DNA of 64,000 bases from DATAAP01 sp041690495 (GCA_041690495.1 JAWLHE010000003.1:248001-312000), one strand, 5' to 3'. Positions 9,106 through 18,419 are shown, numbered from the stretch's first letter. The notes: generated from the letters alone by a model not told the origin. Program-made: numbers and translations.

Positions 9106-9822
9106 ATGCGCGGACAGTGGCTCTCCATCCTTGTCTTGGGCGCCCTGACCGCGGCATGCGGTGACACGCAGGAGGACCGCGCAGCGTCCGGCGGTCTGGG
9201 CGGTGCCGCGGCGGGAGCGCTGGTCGCCGGCCCGATCGGGCTGTTCGTCGGCGGCGGCCTCGGCTACATGGCCGGCACCCGGATGGACAAGAGCGCGGAC
9301 GAGGCGATCGACGAGCTGGCCCGCCAGCCGCCACCGGCGAGGCCCTCTCCCGCATCCGCCCGGCGGACGTCGCCGGAACCTTCTGGCGCCGCCGGCGGCG
9401 GCAATGTCCTGGCCGAGGCGCAAATCGAGGAGAAGCTGAACGCGGCGGGCTACAGGCCGGTCCATGATGTGCGCCGCGAGGGTCCGGCCTATGTCGCGCG
9501 CGGCGAGCGCGCGGGCACGCTCTATGCCGTCCGGATCGACGCCGCCAGCGGCCGGCTGCTCGCGTCGCGGGAGATCGGCACCGTGCCGCGCAAGAGCGAA
9601 GGCGCAACGGCCGCGATCATGACCGAGCAGCAGGTGCGCAGCGCACTGCGCCGCGGCGGCTACGAGATGGTCGGCGATGTCGAGCGCTCCGGCGACCGCT
9701 ATCGCGCCGAAGCGATGCAGGACGGCCTCGTCTACGACCTCATCGTCGACGGCCGTACCGGGCTGGTCGTCAGCGCGACTCCTTCCACCGCCAGCGGCGC
9801 ACCGCCGCGCCGGGGCGGCTGA
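9106..9822 (+). CDS. Lipoprotein with glycine zipper and two PepSY-like repeats
   Basis: A 238-residue exported protein not recognised as a named family. The signal peptide ends in the lipobox LTAAC. A Gly/Ala-rich zipper follows (GGLGGAAAGALVAGPIG, then VGGGLGYMAGTRMD), then a Pro/Ala linker. Two similar modules of about 60 residues follow, each beginning with a helix (EAQIEEKLNAAGY; TEQQVRSALRRGGY) and ending in strands of the type YAVRIDAASGRLL and YDLIVDGRTGLVV, which looks like the PepSY pattern. The ATG at 9106 is chosen because GGGAGG lies eight bases upstream and it begins the signal peptide. The role may be outer-membrane anchoring plus a protease-inhibitor-like function, but that is inference. 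Confidence 0.75.
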   Translation: MRGQWLSILVLGALTAACGDTQEDRAASGGLGGAAAGALVAGPIGLFVGGGLGYMAGTRMDKSADEAIDELARQPPPARPSPASARRTSPEPSGAAGGGNVLAEAQIEEKLNAAGYRPVHDVRREGPAYVARGERAGTLYAVRIDAASGRLLASREIGTVPRKSEGATAAIMTEQQVRSALRRGGYEMVGDVERSGDRYRAEAMQDGLVYDLIVDGRTGLVVSATPSTASGAPPRRGG

Positions 9823-10012
9823 GCGCGCGAGAAACCCCACAGAATGCGATTGACAGCGCTCGGGCGGCGACCGGACAATTCGCAGCACAGGAATGCGCAT
9901 GGCTCAAGCTCGTCATGCGGCCGAAAGACGAATGGAATGATCCGTTGCGTCCCGGCCAGACGTCATGATTCGCGCCATTTGCGGCGAGCCTCATCCGAAG
10001 AGGAGGGCAGGC

Positions 10013-11323
10013 TTGATCGGCGTCGACGACACGACCCGCGGTCCAGGCGAGGAGCGCAGCCAGGAGGAACCGCTGGGCCGGAGCGATGCCCAGTTCCGGC
10101 TCCTGGTCCAGAGCGTGAAGGATTACGCCATCCTCATGCTCGATCCCGAGGGCCGTGTCGTGAGCTGGAACGAGGGCGCCGAACGGATCAAGGGCTACAC
10201 CGCTGACGAGATCGTCGGCCAGTCGTTCGCGAAGTTCTATCCGCCGGATGCGATCACCGCGGGCTTTCCGCAACACGAGCTGCAGGTCGCAAGCCTCGAC
10301 GGGCGCTTCGAGAACGAAGGCTGGCGGATACGCAAGGACGGCTCGCGGTTCTGGGCCAGTGTCATCGTCACCGCGCTGCGCGGCCCCGACGGGCGGCTGG
10401 TCGGCTTCGCCAAGGTCACGCGCGACCTGACGGAGCGGCGCGAGGCCGAGGCGCAGGCGCGCAGGCTGGCTGCGGAGCAGGCGGCCCATGCAGAGGCGAG
10501 CCGCCGCAGCGAGGAGCTGGCGCAGCTCAACGAACGGCTCCGGCAGCAGGCGGCCGACCTGCAGGTGTCGCTGGCCGCCACCAAGGCGGCGCGGGATGCG
10601 GCGGAGCGTGCCACCGCGGCCGTAACCGAGGCCTATCGGGAGCTCGACCAGTTCGCCTATGTCGCCTCGCACGACCTGAAGGCGCCGCTGCGCGGCATCT
10701 CCAATCTGGCGCAGTGGATTCAGGACGATGTCGGAGATCGGCTCGACGCCCATTCGACCGAGCACATGCGGCTGCTGCAGGGCCGCGTGCACCGGATGGA
10801 GGCGCTGATCGACGGCATCCTAGCCTATTCGCGCGCCGGGCGTACGCTGACTGCGCCGGAGACGGTGGAAACCGGAGCGCTGATCCGCGATGTGATCGAG
10901 CTGCTGGCGCCGCCCGCGTCGGTGACGATCAGTCTCCCCGACCGGTTTCCCGCCATCCTTGCTGAACGCGTGCCCCTGCAGCAGGTGTTCATGAACCTCA
11001 TCGGCAATGCCGTGAAATTTGCGGGAGCGGCGCGCGCCGATGCGGCGGTCCGCATCGAATGGAGCGACACTGGCGACGGCTTCGAGTTCGCCATCAGCGA
11101 CAACGGGCCGGGAATCGCACCCGAATACCACGACCGGATCTGGGGCATCTTCCAGACGCTCGCGGCCCGCGACAAGGTCGAAAGCACCGGGGTCGGCCTT
11201 TCCATCGTGAAGAAGATCGTCGAAAGCCGGGGCGGCACCGTGTCGGTCGAATCCACGCCGAATGCGGGTGCCACCTTCCGGTTCGTCTGGCCCAAGGTTT
11301 CCCGACAGGGGATTTCGATATGA
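10013..11323 (+). CDS. PAS-domain sensor histidine kinase
   Basis: A cytoplasmic sensor kinase of about 436 residues with no membrane helix. An N-terminal PAS domain (roughly 25-140, with SWNEGAERIKGYTADEI) is followed by a coiled coil. The dimerisation/phosphoacceptor segment has the histidine in ASHDLKAPLRG (His220), and the ATPase domain has NLIGNAVKF (N box), DNGPGI (G1) and GVGLSIVKKIV (G2). The chosen start is TTG 10013, six bases after a perfect AGGAGG; the ATG at 9965 lacks a ribosome site. The kinase belongs to the group paired with Rcp1-like response regulators. The next gene is exactly such a regulator, and its ATG overlaps this stop. The ligand or cofactor of the PAS domain is unknown. 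Confidence 0.9.
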   Translation: MIGVDDTTRGPGEERSQEEPLGRSDAQFRLLVQSVKDYAILMLDPEGRVVSWNEGAERIKGYTADEIVGQSFAKFYPPDAITAGFPQHELQVASLDGRFENEGWRIRKDGSRFWASVIVTALRGPDGRLVGFAKVTRDLTERREAEAQARRLAAEQAAHAEASRRSEELAQLNERLRQQAADLQVSLAATKAARDAAERATAAVTEAYRELDQFAYVASHDLKAPLRGISNLAQWIQDDVGDRLDAHSTEHMRLLQGRVHRMEALIDGILAYSRAGRTLTAPETVETGALIRDVIELLAPPASVTISLPDRFPAILAERVPLQQVFMNLIGNAVKFAGAARADAAVRIEWSDTGDGFEFAISDNGPGIAPEYHDRIWGIFQTLAARDKVESTGVGLSIVKKIVESRGGTVSVESTPNAGATFRFVWPKVSRQGISI

Positions 11324-11736
11324 GAGACGAACTCCTCAACATCCTGCTCGTCGAGGACGACGAGGTCGACGTGATGAACGTGAAGCGCGCGTTCGAGCGA
11401 AATCACATCCGCAATCCGCTTTACGTGGCCGGCGACGGCGTCGAGGCGCTGGAGAAGCTGCGCAACGGCGAGATCCCGAAGGAGCGGCGGATAATCCTGC
11501 TCGACCTCAACATGCCGCGCATGAACGGCATCGAGTTCCTGCGCGAGCTGCGCAAAGACCCCGACCTGGCCTCGACGACGGTCGTCGTCCTGACCACGTC
11601 GGGCGACGACCAGGACAGGATCGACGCCTATAACCTGAATGTCGCCGGCTATCTCCTGAAGCCGGTCACCTTCGGGAATTTCTGCGACGTCATGGTGGCG
11701 CTCAACAAGTACTGGACCCTGGTCGAGTTCCCCTGA
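11320..11736 (+). CDS. Single-domain response regulator (Rcp1-like)
   Basis: A 138-residue receiver-only protein. The acidic pocket is LVEDDEVD, the phosphorylated aspartate is Asp62 in LLDLNMPRMNG, the conserved Thr lies in VVLTTSG, and the Lys is in LLKPV. The extended C-terminal stretch is typical of the Rcp1 type, which receives phosphate from phytochrome-like or PAS kinases. There is no output domain, so it probably relays phosphate or acts by protein contact. ATG 11320 overlaps the upstream kinase stop (ATGA), giving translational coupling. The third member of the cluster follows after 22 bases. Confidence 0.93.
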   Translation: MRDELLNILLVEDDEVDVMNVKRAFERNHIRNPLYVAGDGVEALEKLRNGEIPKERRIILLDLNMPRMNGIEFLRELRKDPDLASTTVVVLTTSGDDQDRIDAYNLNVAGYLLKPVTFGNFCDVMVALNKYWTLVEFP

Positions 11737-11758
11737 GAGTATCGATGGAGGCCATCGG

Positions 11759-13318
11759 TTGACCAGCACCGGCACCGCCACGGCCCCGCGCGCGGGACTC
11801 GACCGGCTTCGCCTTCTCGTTATCGACGACGACGAGACCGACCGGCTGGCGGTACGGCGCTGCCTGCAGCAATCCGGAATCCCTGCCGCGGTCAACGAGG
11901 CCAGGTCCGCGGCGGAGGCGCTGGAGTTCGTCGCAGCCACTGCCTATGACTGCGTTCTCCTCGACTACTACCTCCCGGACATGCCCGGTCTCGAGGTCTT
12001 CGAGCGGATTCGCGCCGCCTCCCCCGACATGCCGGTGGTGATCTTCACCGGGCGCGGCGACGAGGATGCCGCCGTCGAGCTGATGAGGGCCGGTGCCGCG
12101 GACTACCTGCCCAAGTCGTCGATGTCGCCCGAGCGGCTCGCGGCGGCGCTGCGCCATGCGACGGAGCTGGCGCGGGCAACCAGGGCGCGCAGGCTGGCGG
12201 AGGACGAACTCAGGGCGCAGGAAAGCCGCTTTCGCACGCTCGCCAACGCCATCTCCCAGCTGGCATGGATGACCGATGCAAGCGGTGCGCGCTACTGGTT
12301 CAACCAGCGCTGGCTCGACTACACGGGCGAGACGCTGGAGTCGATGCAGGGCTGGGGATGGCAGAAGGTTCATCATCCCGACCACATCGAACGCGTCACC
12401 GGGATCATCCGCCGGAGCTGCGCGTCGGGCGAGCCGTGGGAAGACGTCTACCCCCTGCGCGGCGGAAACGGGACCTATCGCTGGTTCCTGTCGCGGGCGC
12501 TGCCGGTGCGCCGCGCCGACGGAGCCATCGCCGGATGGGTCGGCACCAACACCGACATCACCGATCAGAAGAATGCCGCAGCCGAGCGCGAGGCGCTGCT
12601 CGCGCGCGAGCACGAGGCCCGCGCCGCGGCGGAGCACGCCAGCGCCGCACGCGACGAGCTTCTGGCCATCGTCGCCCACGATCTGCGCAACCCGCTGCAG
12701 ATCATCATGAGCGCCGCACGCGCCGTGCCTTCCCTCGCGGGCGAGAAGCGCCACCTGTACGTCCAGGCCATCCAGCGCTCGGCCCGCGAAATGAACCGCC
12801 TGATCGACGACCTGCTCGACAGCTCGCGCATGGAGCGCGGGAATTTCGCGATCGAGCGCCGGCCAGTCGATCTGCGGCAGGTGCTGCAGGAGACGCGCGA
12901 GCTGTTCGACCTGGCGGCACAGGAAGGGAAGATCGCCCTCGACTGGGACGTCGATGCGGCCGGCGAGACGGTCAGCGCAGACCGCGATCGCATCTTCCAG
13001 GTGGTCGCCAACCTTCTCAACAACGCCATCAAGTTCACGCCCGAGGGCGGCCGCGTCTCGCTGCGCGCGCAGTGTCGCGAAGGCAATATCGAGATCGTCG
13101 TCAGGGATTCCGGCCCCGGCATCCCCGCCGCGGATCTCGCCAACGTCTTCGACCGCTACTGGCAGGGCGACCGTGCGTCGCGCGCCGGCGCCGGCCTTGG
13201 CCTGTCGATCTGCAAGGGCATCGTCGAGGCCCATGGCGGCCGCATCTGGGTGGAAAGCACCGCCGGCGTCGGAACCACGATCCACGTCGCGATCCCGGCG
13301 CGGAGTCCTGAAGCGTAA
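11759..13318 (+). CDS. Hybrid receiver-PAS-histidine kinase
   Basis: A 519-residue protein. Its receiver domain (about 15-130, Asp69 in LLDYYLPDMPG, PVVIFTGRGDE, Lys in YLPKS) is at the N-terminus, not the usual C-terminus. A PAS domain with a PAC-like end (about 150-275, YRWFLSRALPVR and GTNTDIT) follows. The HisKA segment has His307 in VAHDLRNPLQ, and the ATPase domain has NLLNNAIKFT, DSGPGIP and GAGLGLSICKGI. The start is TTG 11759 after a GGAGG. The order receiver-PAS-kinase suggests that phosphate from the upstream kinase and regulator pair modulates this second kinase. No DNA-binding output exists in the cluster. Confidence 0.92.
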   Translation: MTSTGTATAPRAGLDRLRLLVIDDDETDRLAVRRCLQQSGIPAAVNEARSAAEALEFVAATAYDCVLLDYYLPDMPGLEVFERIRAASPDMPVVIFTGRGDEDAAVELMRAGAADYLPKSSMSPERLAAALRHATELARATRARRLAEDELRAQESRFRTLANAISQLAWMTDASGARYWFNQRWLDYTGETLESMQGWGWQKVHHPDHIERVTGIIRRSCASGEPWEDVYPLRGGNGTYRWFLSRALPVRRADGAIAGWVGTNTDITDQKNAAAEREALLAREHEARAAAEHASAARDELLAIVAHDLRNPLQIIMSAARAVPSLAGEKRHLYVQAIQRSAREMNRLIDDLLDSSRMERGNFAIERRPVDLRQVLQETRELFDLAAQEGKIALDWDVDAAGETVSADRDRIFQVVANLLNNAIKFTPEGGRVSLRAQCREGNIEIVVRDSGPGIPAADLANVFDRYWQGDRASRAGAGLGLSICKGIVEAHGGRIWVESTAGVGTTIHVAIPARSPEA

Positions 13319-13560
13319 CGGTATCGGGCTGCTCCGGAGGGCCCGGCCCGCGGAGAAGACTGAACACCGGCGACGCTTGACGCGTTCTTTGCGCGGCAAC
13401 CGGGCGGCGCCCGCGGCTGTTGTACAGCCGGAGCCGGAACCTCCCGTCCCTCGGCCGCCGGAGATCGTCCTCATTGAGGAGGGCGTATCGCAGACGCGCG
13501 ATACTCGGCGACGGCGGCGGGGCTCTATGGTGATCCGGGTCGAAGCCGGCTGCCTTCCGA

Positions 13561-15144
13561 GTGACGCAGATGCTGTTCAACTCCTACGTCTTTGTCCTCC
13601 TCTTCCTGCCGGCGGCGGTCCTCGGATTCTATCTGGTCGGCCGCCATGATTCGCGCTGGGCGCTGGCGTGGCTGCTCGGCTGCTCGCTGGTCTTCTACGC
13701 GCACTGGGATCCGCTCTACCTGCCGCTGCTGCTCTTCAGCATCGGCTTCAACTTCGCCGTCGGCACCTGGCTCGGCCGGCTCGCCGGGCGGCAGGATCCG
13801 CGCCGCTGGCTCGTCCTCGCCGGTGCGATCGCCGAGGAGCTGGCGATGCTCGGCTTCTTCAAATACGCCAACTTCTTCGTCGACAACGTGAACGCGGCGA
13901 CCGGGGCCGGCTGGGAGCTGGCTACGATCGTGCTGCCGCTCGGCATCTCGTTCTACACGTTCCAGCAGATCGCCTATCTCGTAGACACGGCGCGCGGCGA
14001 GATCCGCCTCAAGAGCTTTCTCGACTACGCCGCGACGGTGTCGTTCTTCCCGCACCTCATCGCCGGGCCGATCATCCTCTATCGCGAGGTCCTGCCGCAA
14101 TTCGCGGCGCGTAGGGTGGCGCGGTTCGATCATGGGAACTTCGCACTGGGCACCACCTTCTTCGTCGTAGGCCTGTCGAAGAAGGTGATCATCGCCGACT
14201 GGATGGCGCTGTATGCGACGCCGGTGTTCGACGCGGCGCGCGACGGCGTGGCGCCGACGCTGATCGAGGCCTGGGGCGGAGTGCTGGCCTACACGCTTCA
14301 GCTCTATTTCGATTTCTCGGGCTACTCCGACATGGCGATCGGCCTCGGACTGATGTTCAACATCCGCCTGCCGGTCAACTTCAACTCCCCCTACAAGGCG
14401 GCGAGCATCATCGATTTCTGGCGGCGCTGGCACATCACGCTCTCCTACTTCCTGCGCCGCTATCTCTACATCCCGCTCGGCGGCAGCCGGCGCGGCCGCG
14501 TGCGCCAGCATGTCAATATCGTTCTGACCATGCTGCTCGCGGGGTTGTGGCACGGCGCGGGCTGGACCTTCGTTCTCTGGGGCCTCTTTCACGGGATCCT
14601 GCTGTCGGTCAATCACCTGTGGCGCAGCATGCGCGCCGCGATCGGCGTTCCCGCCGCCGCCGTGCCGTCGGGATGGGGGCTCTGGACCAGCCGCGCCGTC
14701 ACCCTGCTCGCGATCGTGATCGGCTGGGCCGTGTTCCGCGCCGAGTCCATCGAGTCCGCCGGGCTGGTCCTGCGCGGGATGGCCGGCCTGAACGGCGTAG
14801 TGCTTTCCCCGCCGCTGCAGGCGGCCCTGGCGCCGCTCGTGCCGATGCTGCGGGATCTCGGCGTGATTTTCGAGCCGCTGCCCCTGTTCCACGGCGGGCC
14901 GCAGGCGCTCGGCATCGTCCTCCTTTTCGCGGTGGCGCTGCTCGCGCCGAACTCGCACGAGCTGCTGCGCTACGGCGAGCCGCTTCTGCCGGCGGGGTTG
15001 CAGGACCGCGCCGCGGTCGCCGCGCCGGCCCGGCACCTGCGCTGGCGGCCGAGCGCCGGCTGGGCGGTCGCGACCGGCGTCCTGTTCGTCTACGTGCTGA
15101 CGCAGATGTCGAAGGTCAGCGAATTCCTGTACTTCCAGTTCTGA
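13561..15144 (+). CDS. MBOAT-family membrane O-acyltransferase (AlgI-like)
   Basis: A polytopic membrane protein of 527 residues with about ten hydrophobic segments. The MBOAT core is clear: FYTFQQIAYLVDTARGE, FPHLIAGPIILYREVLPQ, YFDFSGYSDMAIGLGLM, the WRRWHITLSYFLR segment and the active-site histidine region GLWHGAGWTFVLWG. AlgI-type enzymes move acetyl groups across the inner membrane for O-acetylation of exported polysaccharide. The GTG start at 13561 is used; the ATG three codons on (13570) is equally possible. The AlgX-like gene 13 bases downstream is the expected periplasmic partner. The polysaccharide substrate is not identifiable. Confidence 0.93.
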   Translation: MTQMLFNSYVFVLLFLPAAVLGFYLVGRHDSRWALAWLLGCSLVFYAHWDPLYLPLLLFSIGFNFAVGTWLGRLAGRQDPRRWLVLAGAIAEELAMLGFFKYANFFVDNVNAATGAGWELATIVLPLGISFYTFQQIAYLVDTARGEIRLKSFLDYAATVSFFPHLIAGPIILYREVLPQFAARRVARFDHGNFALGTTFFVVGLSKKVIIADWMALYATPVFDAARDGVAPTLIEAWGGVLAYTLQLYFDFSGYSDMAIGLGLMFNIRLPVNFNSPYKAASIIDFWRRWHITLSYFLRRYLYIPLGGSRRGRVRQHVNIVLTMLLAGLWHGAGWTFVLWGLFHGILLSVNHLWRSMRAAIGVPAAAVPSGWGLWTSRAVTLLAIVIGWAVFRAESIESAGLVLRGMAGLNGVVLSPPLQAALAPLVPMLRDLGVIFEPLPLFHGGPQALGIVLLFAVALLAPNSHELLRYGEPLLPAGLQDRAAVAAPARHLRWRPSAGWAVATGVLFVYVLTQMSKVSEFLYFQF

Positions 15145-15157
15145 GAGGCAGGCCCGC

Positions 15158-16405
15158 ATGCCCAACGGCACCTCGACCTCGATCGCTTTGTTCCGCCGGT
15201 TCGCCGTGCTGCGCGGCCGCGCAGCGCGGCGCACGGGCGGGCGGGCCGACGCCCGCCGCCACAACCGGCTTCTTGCCGCCGTGGTCCTCCCGCCGGTCGC
15301 AATCATGCTGGTATTGGCGCTGACGCAGGAGCCGCTGCGCGGCGACCTCACCCGGCCGGGGGGCTATGCCGAGGCCGATTTCGGCTGGACCGCGCCGCAG
15401 GAGCGATTCTCCCCGCCGCTGGCCTCGACACGGTATGACCGGCCGCACGACATCGTCGTGCTCGGCGATTCGTTCTCGGCCAATTCCACCGGTCAGACCG
15501 ATCCGGGCGCGTACTGGACGAACCATCTGGCGCAGCGCACGGGCCTGTCGGTCGCAGTCGTGCCGGTGAGCCTCGCCGACGGCATGAATTTCGCGCAGCT
15601 GCTTCGCCATCCGGTCTTCGTCCGGACGCCGCCGCGGATTCTCATCGTCGAGACGGTCGAGCGCTATCTGCTGCGCAACTATGCCATCGAGATCGAATCG
15701 CGCGTCGGCATCTCCGATCCGGAGTGCCGGGCGCAAACGCACGCGCTGCCGCCGCTGCCGGCGCTTGCGCCGCTCGACGCGGCACCGGTTCCGTGGATTC
15801 GCGACACCTCGCCCGAGATCGACTTCGATCAGGCGGCGGACTTCCTGTGGAAGTCGGCGAAGCGCCGCGTTCTCGGCGTCGACACCACGCGGGTGATCCG
15901 TCTCGGCCTGAACCGGCCGGACCTGTTCTCGAGCCGGGCGAGCGAGGAGCTCCTGATCTACGACGACGAGATCAGGAAGGCGGAGTTCGTGACGCCGCGG
16001 ACCCTCGACGCGACCTACTGCACCCTGCTCGCCATGCAGAACGCCGTCCAGGCCAACGGCCGCACCCGCTTCCTGTTCATGGCCGCGCCGGACAAGCTCT
16101 CGGCCTATGCCGAGCATCTCGCCGACACCGATCTCCGCGCGCTCTCGCTGCTGCCCGGCCTCTACCGGCAGCCCTCGCTCAACCAGGTCAGGCTTCTCGA
16201 GCGCTTCCGCAGCGCGATAAGACGCGGGGAGAAGGACGTGTACATGCCCAACGACACGCATTGGGGCTCGGCCGGGCACCGCATCGTCGCGGACGCAATC
16301 GTCGCTGCGCTGACGAGGCCACAGGCCGGTCCCACGGATCGCAACCGTAAGACGATGCTTCTCCCGGGCAATGCGAACGCACGCGCGGAGCCGGCGAGGC
16401 CGTAG
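15158..16405 (+). CDS. AlgX/AlgJ-like SGNH-type acetyltransferase partner
   Basis: A 415-residue protein with one N-terminal membrane helix (about 30-52) and a periplasmic SGNH-like domain. The catalytic serine block is VLGDSFSANS. The late Asp/His block is MPNDTHWGSAGHRIVADAI, the arrangement seen in AlgX, AlgJ and DltD-like acyl carriers. With the preceding MBOAT gene it would complete polysaccharide O-acetylation: membrane delivery of acetyl, then periplasmic transfer. The start follows GAGAGGCAGG. The C-terminal 25 residues are Ala/Arg-rich and probably disordered. Confidence 0.85.
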   Translation: MPNGTSTSIALFRRFAVLRGRAARRTGGRADARRHNRLLAAVVLPPVAIMLVLALTQEPLRGDLTRPGGYAEADFGWTAPQERFSPPLASTRYDRPHDIVVLGDSFSANSTGQTDPGAYWTNHLAQRTGLSVAVVPVSLADGMNFAQLLRHPVFVRTPPRILIVETVERYLLRNYAIEIESRVGISDPECRAQTHALPPLPALAPLDAAPVPWIRDTSPEIDFDQAADFLWKSAKRRVLGVDTTRVIRLGLNRPDLFSSRASEELLIYDDEIRKAEFVTPRTLDATYCTLLAMQNAVQANGRTRFLFMAAPDKLSAYAEHLADTDLRALSLLPGLYRQPSLNQVRLLERFRSAIRRGEKDVYMPNDTHWGSAGHRIVADAIVAALTRPQAGPTDRNRKTMLLPGNANARAEPARP

Positions 16406-16573
16406 CGCGCACTCCGCCCGCGCCGGGATCCATGTCGCGATGGCGGCATCGCCATGCTTTACCGCAAGCCTGGCGGTTGCGTTCGGCCGCGACCCGGGCG
16501 GCCGCGGGAACGGCACGCGAAACGGCAACGTTGTGGCTCGTAGCCGAGCCAACGAACCGAGGGAGAAGCAGCC

Positions 16574-17317
16574 GTGGCAGACGAAAGCAGATGGGACGAG
16601 GACGAGCGGCGCCGGCGCTGGGAAGAGGAGCGCTTCCGGCGCGGCGGGCAGTACGGCCGCGAGAGCCAGTACGGTCGGGAAGGCTATGGCCGCGACGAGC
16701 GCGACTGGCGCGGCGAGGGCCGTGGTATGGAATACGGTTACGGCGGCGGCTATGGCGGCGATTATCCGGGCGAACACGGGCGCGGCCCGCGGCACCACCG
16801 CTGGCGCGGCGGCCATGGCAGACGGTTCGGCGGCCCGGGCCATGGCGAGGAGTTTCGCGGCGGGCGGTCGGGCCGCGACCAGGGCTATGTCGGCTTCGGC
16901 GCCGATCAGGGCTTCTGGCGCAGCGACACCGACGCCGCGGGCATGGGCGGCTACGGGCCGGTGCCCGAATACGGCGCGCGCGAACCGCGCGAGGGTCGCC
17001 ATCGCGGCCGCGGCCCGCGCGGCTACACGCGCTCCGACGAGCGTATCCGCGAGGACGTGTGCGACCGCCTGGCCGACGATCCGATGATCGACGCCTCCGA
17101 CATCGAGGTGCAGGTCGCCAACGCCGAAGTGACGCTCAACGGTCACGTCGACAGCCGCTGGCTCAAGCGCCGGGCCGAGGACATCGTCGACGACATCTCA
17201 GGCGTGCGCCACGTGCAGAACAACCTGCGCATCAAGGAATGGAGCGACGAGGCGCAACAGCCCGGCGACACGTCTTCGACCGCGATCCTCTCGGGCAGGC
17301 CCGCGCGCCGCGAGTAG
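16574..17317 (+). CDS. BON-domain protein with Gly/Arg/Tyr-rich N-terminal half
   Basis: A 247-residue protein. The first ~150 residues are low-complexity, full of Arg, Gly, Tyr and Glu (for example YGYGGGYGGDYPG), and include an SWDEDERRRRWEEERF-like charged start. The C-terminal BON domain (about 155-225) has RIREDVCDRLADDP, VQVANAEVTLNGHVDSR and ISGVRHVQNNLRI. BON domains bind phospholipids or bridge envelope layers. No signal peptide is apparent, so the location is uncertain. GTG 16574 is used, 8-13 bases after GGGAG. Related proteins with a leading SWFGD-type motif are common in rhizobia and Acetobacterales and are often stress-associated. That regulation is by analogy only. Confidence 0.82.
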   Translation: MADESRWDEDERRRRWEEERFRRGGQYGRESQYGREGYGRDERDWRGEGRGMEYGYGGGYGGDYPGEHGRGPRHHRWRGGHGRRFGGPGHGEEFRGGRSGRDQGYVGFGADQGFWRSDTDAAGMGGYGPVPEYGAREPREGRHRGRGPRGYTRSDERIREDVCDRLADDPMIDASDIEVQVANAEVTLNGHVDSRWLKRRAEDIVDDISGVRHVQNNLRIKEWSDEAQQPGDTSSTAILSGRPARRE

Positions 17318-17377
17318 GCGCGAAGCGGCGGGACGCGCCGTCCGGCGCCGATGTGCCGGGCGGCCTGCCCCCGCCGC

Positions 17378-17557
17378 TCAGGTCTTGGCGCCGGAAATCG
17401 GATTGCGCTTGCGTGCCCGCGTCACCGCGCCCTTCGCGGCCTTGGAGCCGCCGCCCCATTCCTGCGCCTTGCGGATGGAGTCGCCGCCCTGGCGCGGCCG
17501 CGTCGTCCTGCTGCCGCTCGCCGGTTTGCCGGTGCCGCGTGTCGCTCTCGTCGGCAT
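17378..17557 (-). CDS. Small basic protein, 59 residues, unknown function
   Basis: A short frame starting at ATG 17557 only five bases after a near-perfect AAAGGAGGG ribosome site. The product is very basic and rich in Arg, Lys, Gly and Thr (TRATRGTGKPASGSR, then SKAAKGAVTRARKR). There is no hydrophobic segment or cysteine. It lies between the BON and CBS genes on the opposite strand. The composition suggests a nucleic-acid-binding or disordered stress peptide, but no family was recognised. The ribosome site and the absence of any overlapping gene support it as real. Confidence 0.62.
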   Translation of the reverse strand: MPTRATRGTGKPASGSRTTRPRQGGDSIRKAQEWGGGSKAAKGAVTRARKRNPISGAKT

Positions 17558-17680
17558 GGAACCCTCCTTTGCCGTTTCCTGGCGAACGAGCGCGCCGGCC
17601 GCATCGTTCCGGCGCCGCGGCGGAACGGCGCGGCGGGTACGTCGTTCCGTCGGCATGGGATTCAAGGAGGAGGTGCGGCA

Positions 17681-18148
17681 ATGGCTCTGAAAGTACGCGA
17701 CGTGATGAGCACGGATGTGTGTCTCGTCAGCCCCGACGACCCGATCCAGAAGGCGGCGATGAACATGGGGCAGTACGACGCCGGCATCATGCCGGTCAGC
17801 GAGAACGACCGCATGATCGGCATGATCACCGATCGCGACATCGCCGTCCGCGCCGTCGCCCAGGGCCGCGGGCCCGACGCGAAGGTGCGCGACGTCATGA
17901 CCGGCGAGGTGAAGTACTGCTACGACGACGAAGACGCGGCCCATGTGAGCGACAATATGGCGGAGCTTCAGGTGCGCCGCCTGCCCGTCGTCAATCGCGA
18001 GAAGCGGCTGGTCGGCATCGTCTCGCTCGGCGACATTGCGCGGCGCCAGGCGCCGGAGAAGACCGGCGAGGCCGTGCGCGGCGTCTCCCAGCCCGGCGGC
18101 CAGCATTCGCAGACCGCGGGCCAGAGCAGCGTGCAGGCGGGGGCGTAA
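17681..18148 (+). CDS. CBS-domain pair protein
   Basis: A soluble protein of 155 residues made of two CBS modules. The first runs from VRDVMSTDVCLVSPDDPI to MIGMITDRDIAVRAVA, the second from VRDVMTGEVKYCYDDEDA to RLVGIVSLGDIAR. A flexible Gln/Ser/Gly-rich tail follows. Stand-alone CBS pairs bind adenosine nucleotides and act as energy or redox sensors on partner proteins. ATG 17681 follows AAGGAGGAGG with eight bases spacing. The neighbourhood of BON and small basic proteins suggests a general stress locus. The partner is unknown. Confidence 0.9.
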   Translation: MALKVRDVMSTDVCLVSPDDPIQKAAMNMGQYDAGIMPVSENDRMIGMITDRDIAVRAVAQGRGPDAKVRDVMTGEVKYCYDDEDAAHVSDNMAELQVRRLPVVNREKRLVGIVSLGDIARRQAPEKTGEAVRGVSQPGGQHSQTAGQSSVQAGA

Positions 18149-18419
18149 ACGACGCGGCGAGATTCTGCGCGCAGCCCGGGCCCCCTCGCCGCGAGCCGCA
18201 ACGCCCGCCTTCGCCCCGAAGGGTGAGAACGGGAATTCCCGGTCGAAGGCGATGCGGCCTCTGCTGCGTGTCTGCGGCCCGCCGGTCGCTTCCGTTCAAT
18301 CGGAATCGCGCGCAGGAAGGCGACGGCGTAGGCGCGCCGCGGCGCCGACGCGGGGCGCGCAGCGACCCGCGCCGGTGCATCTGCGGATCGATGTGCAAGA
18401 CTGCGGGTAGCAGGCTCGA

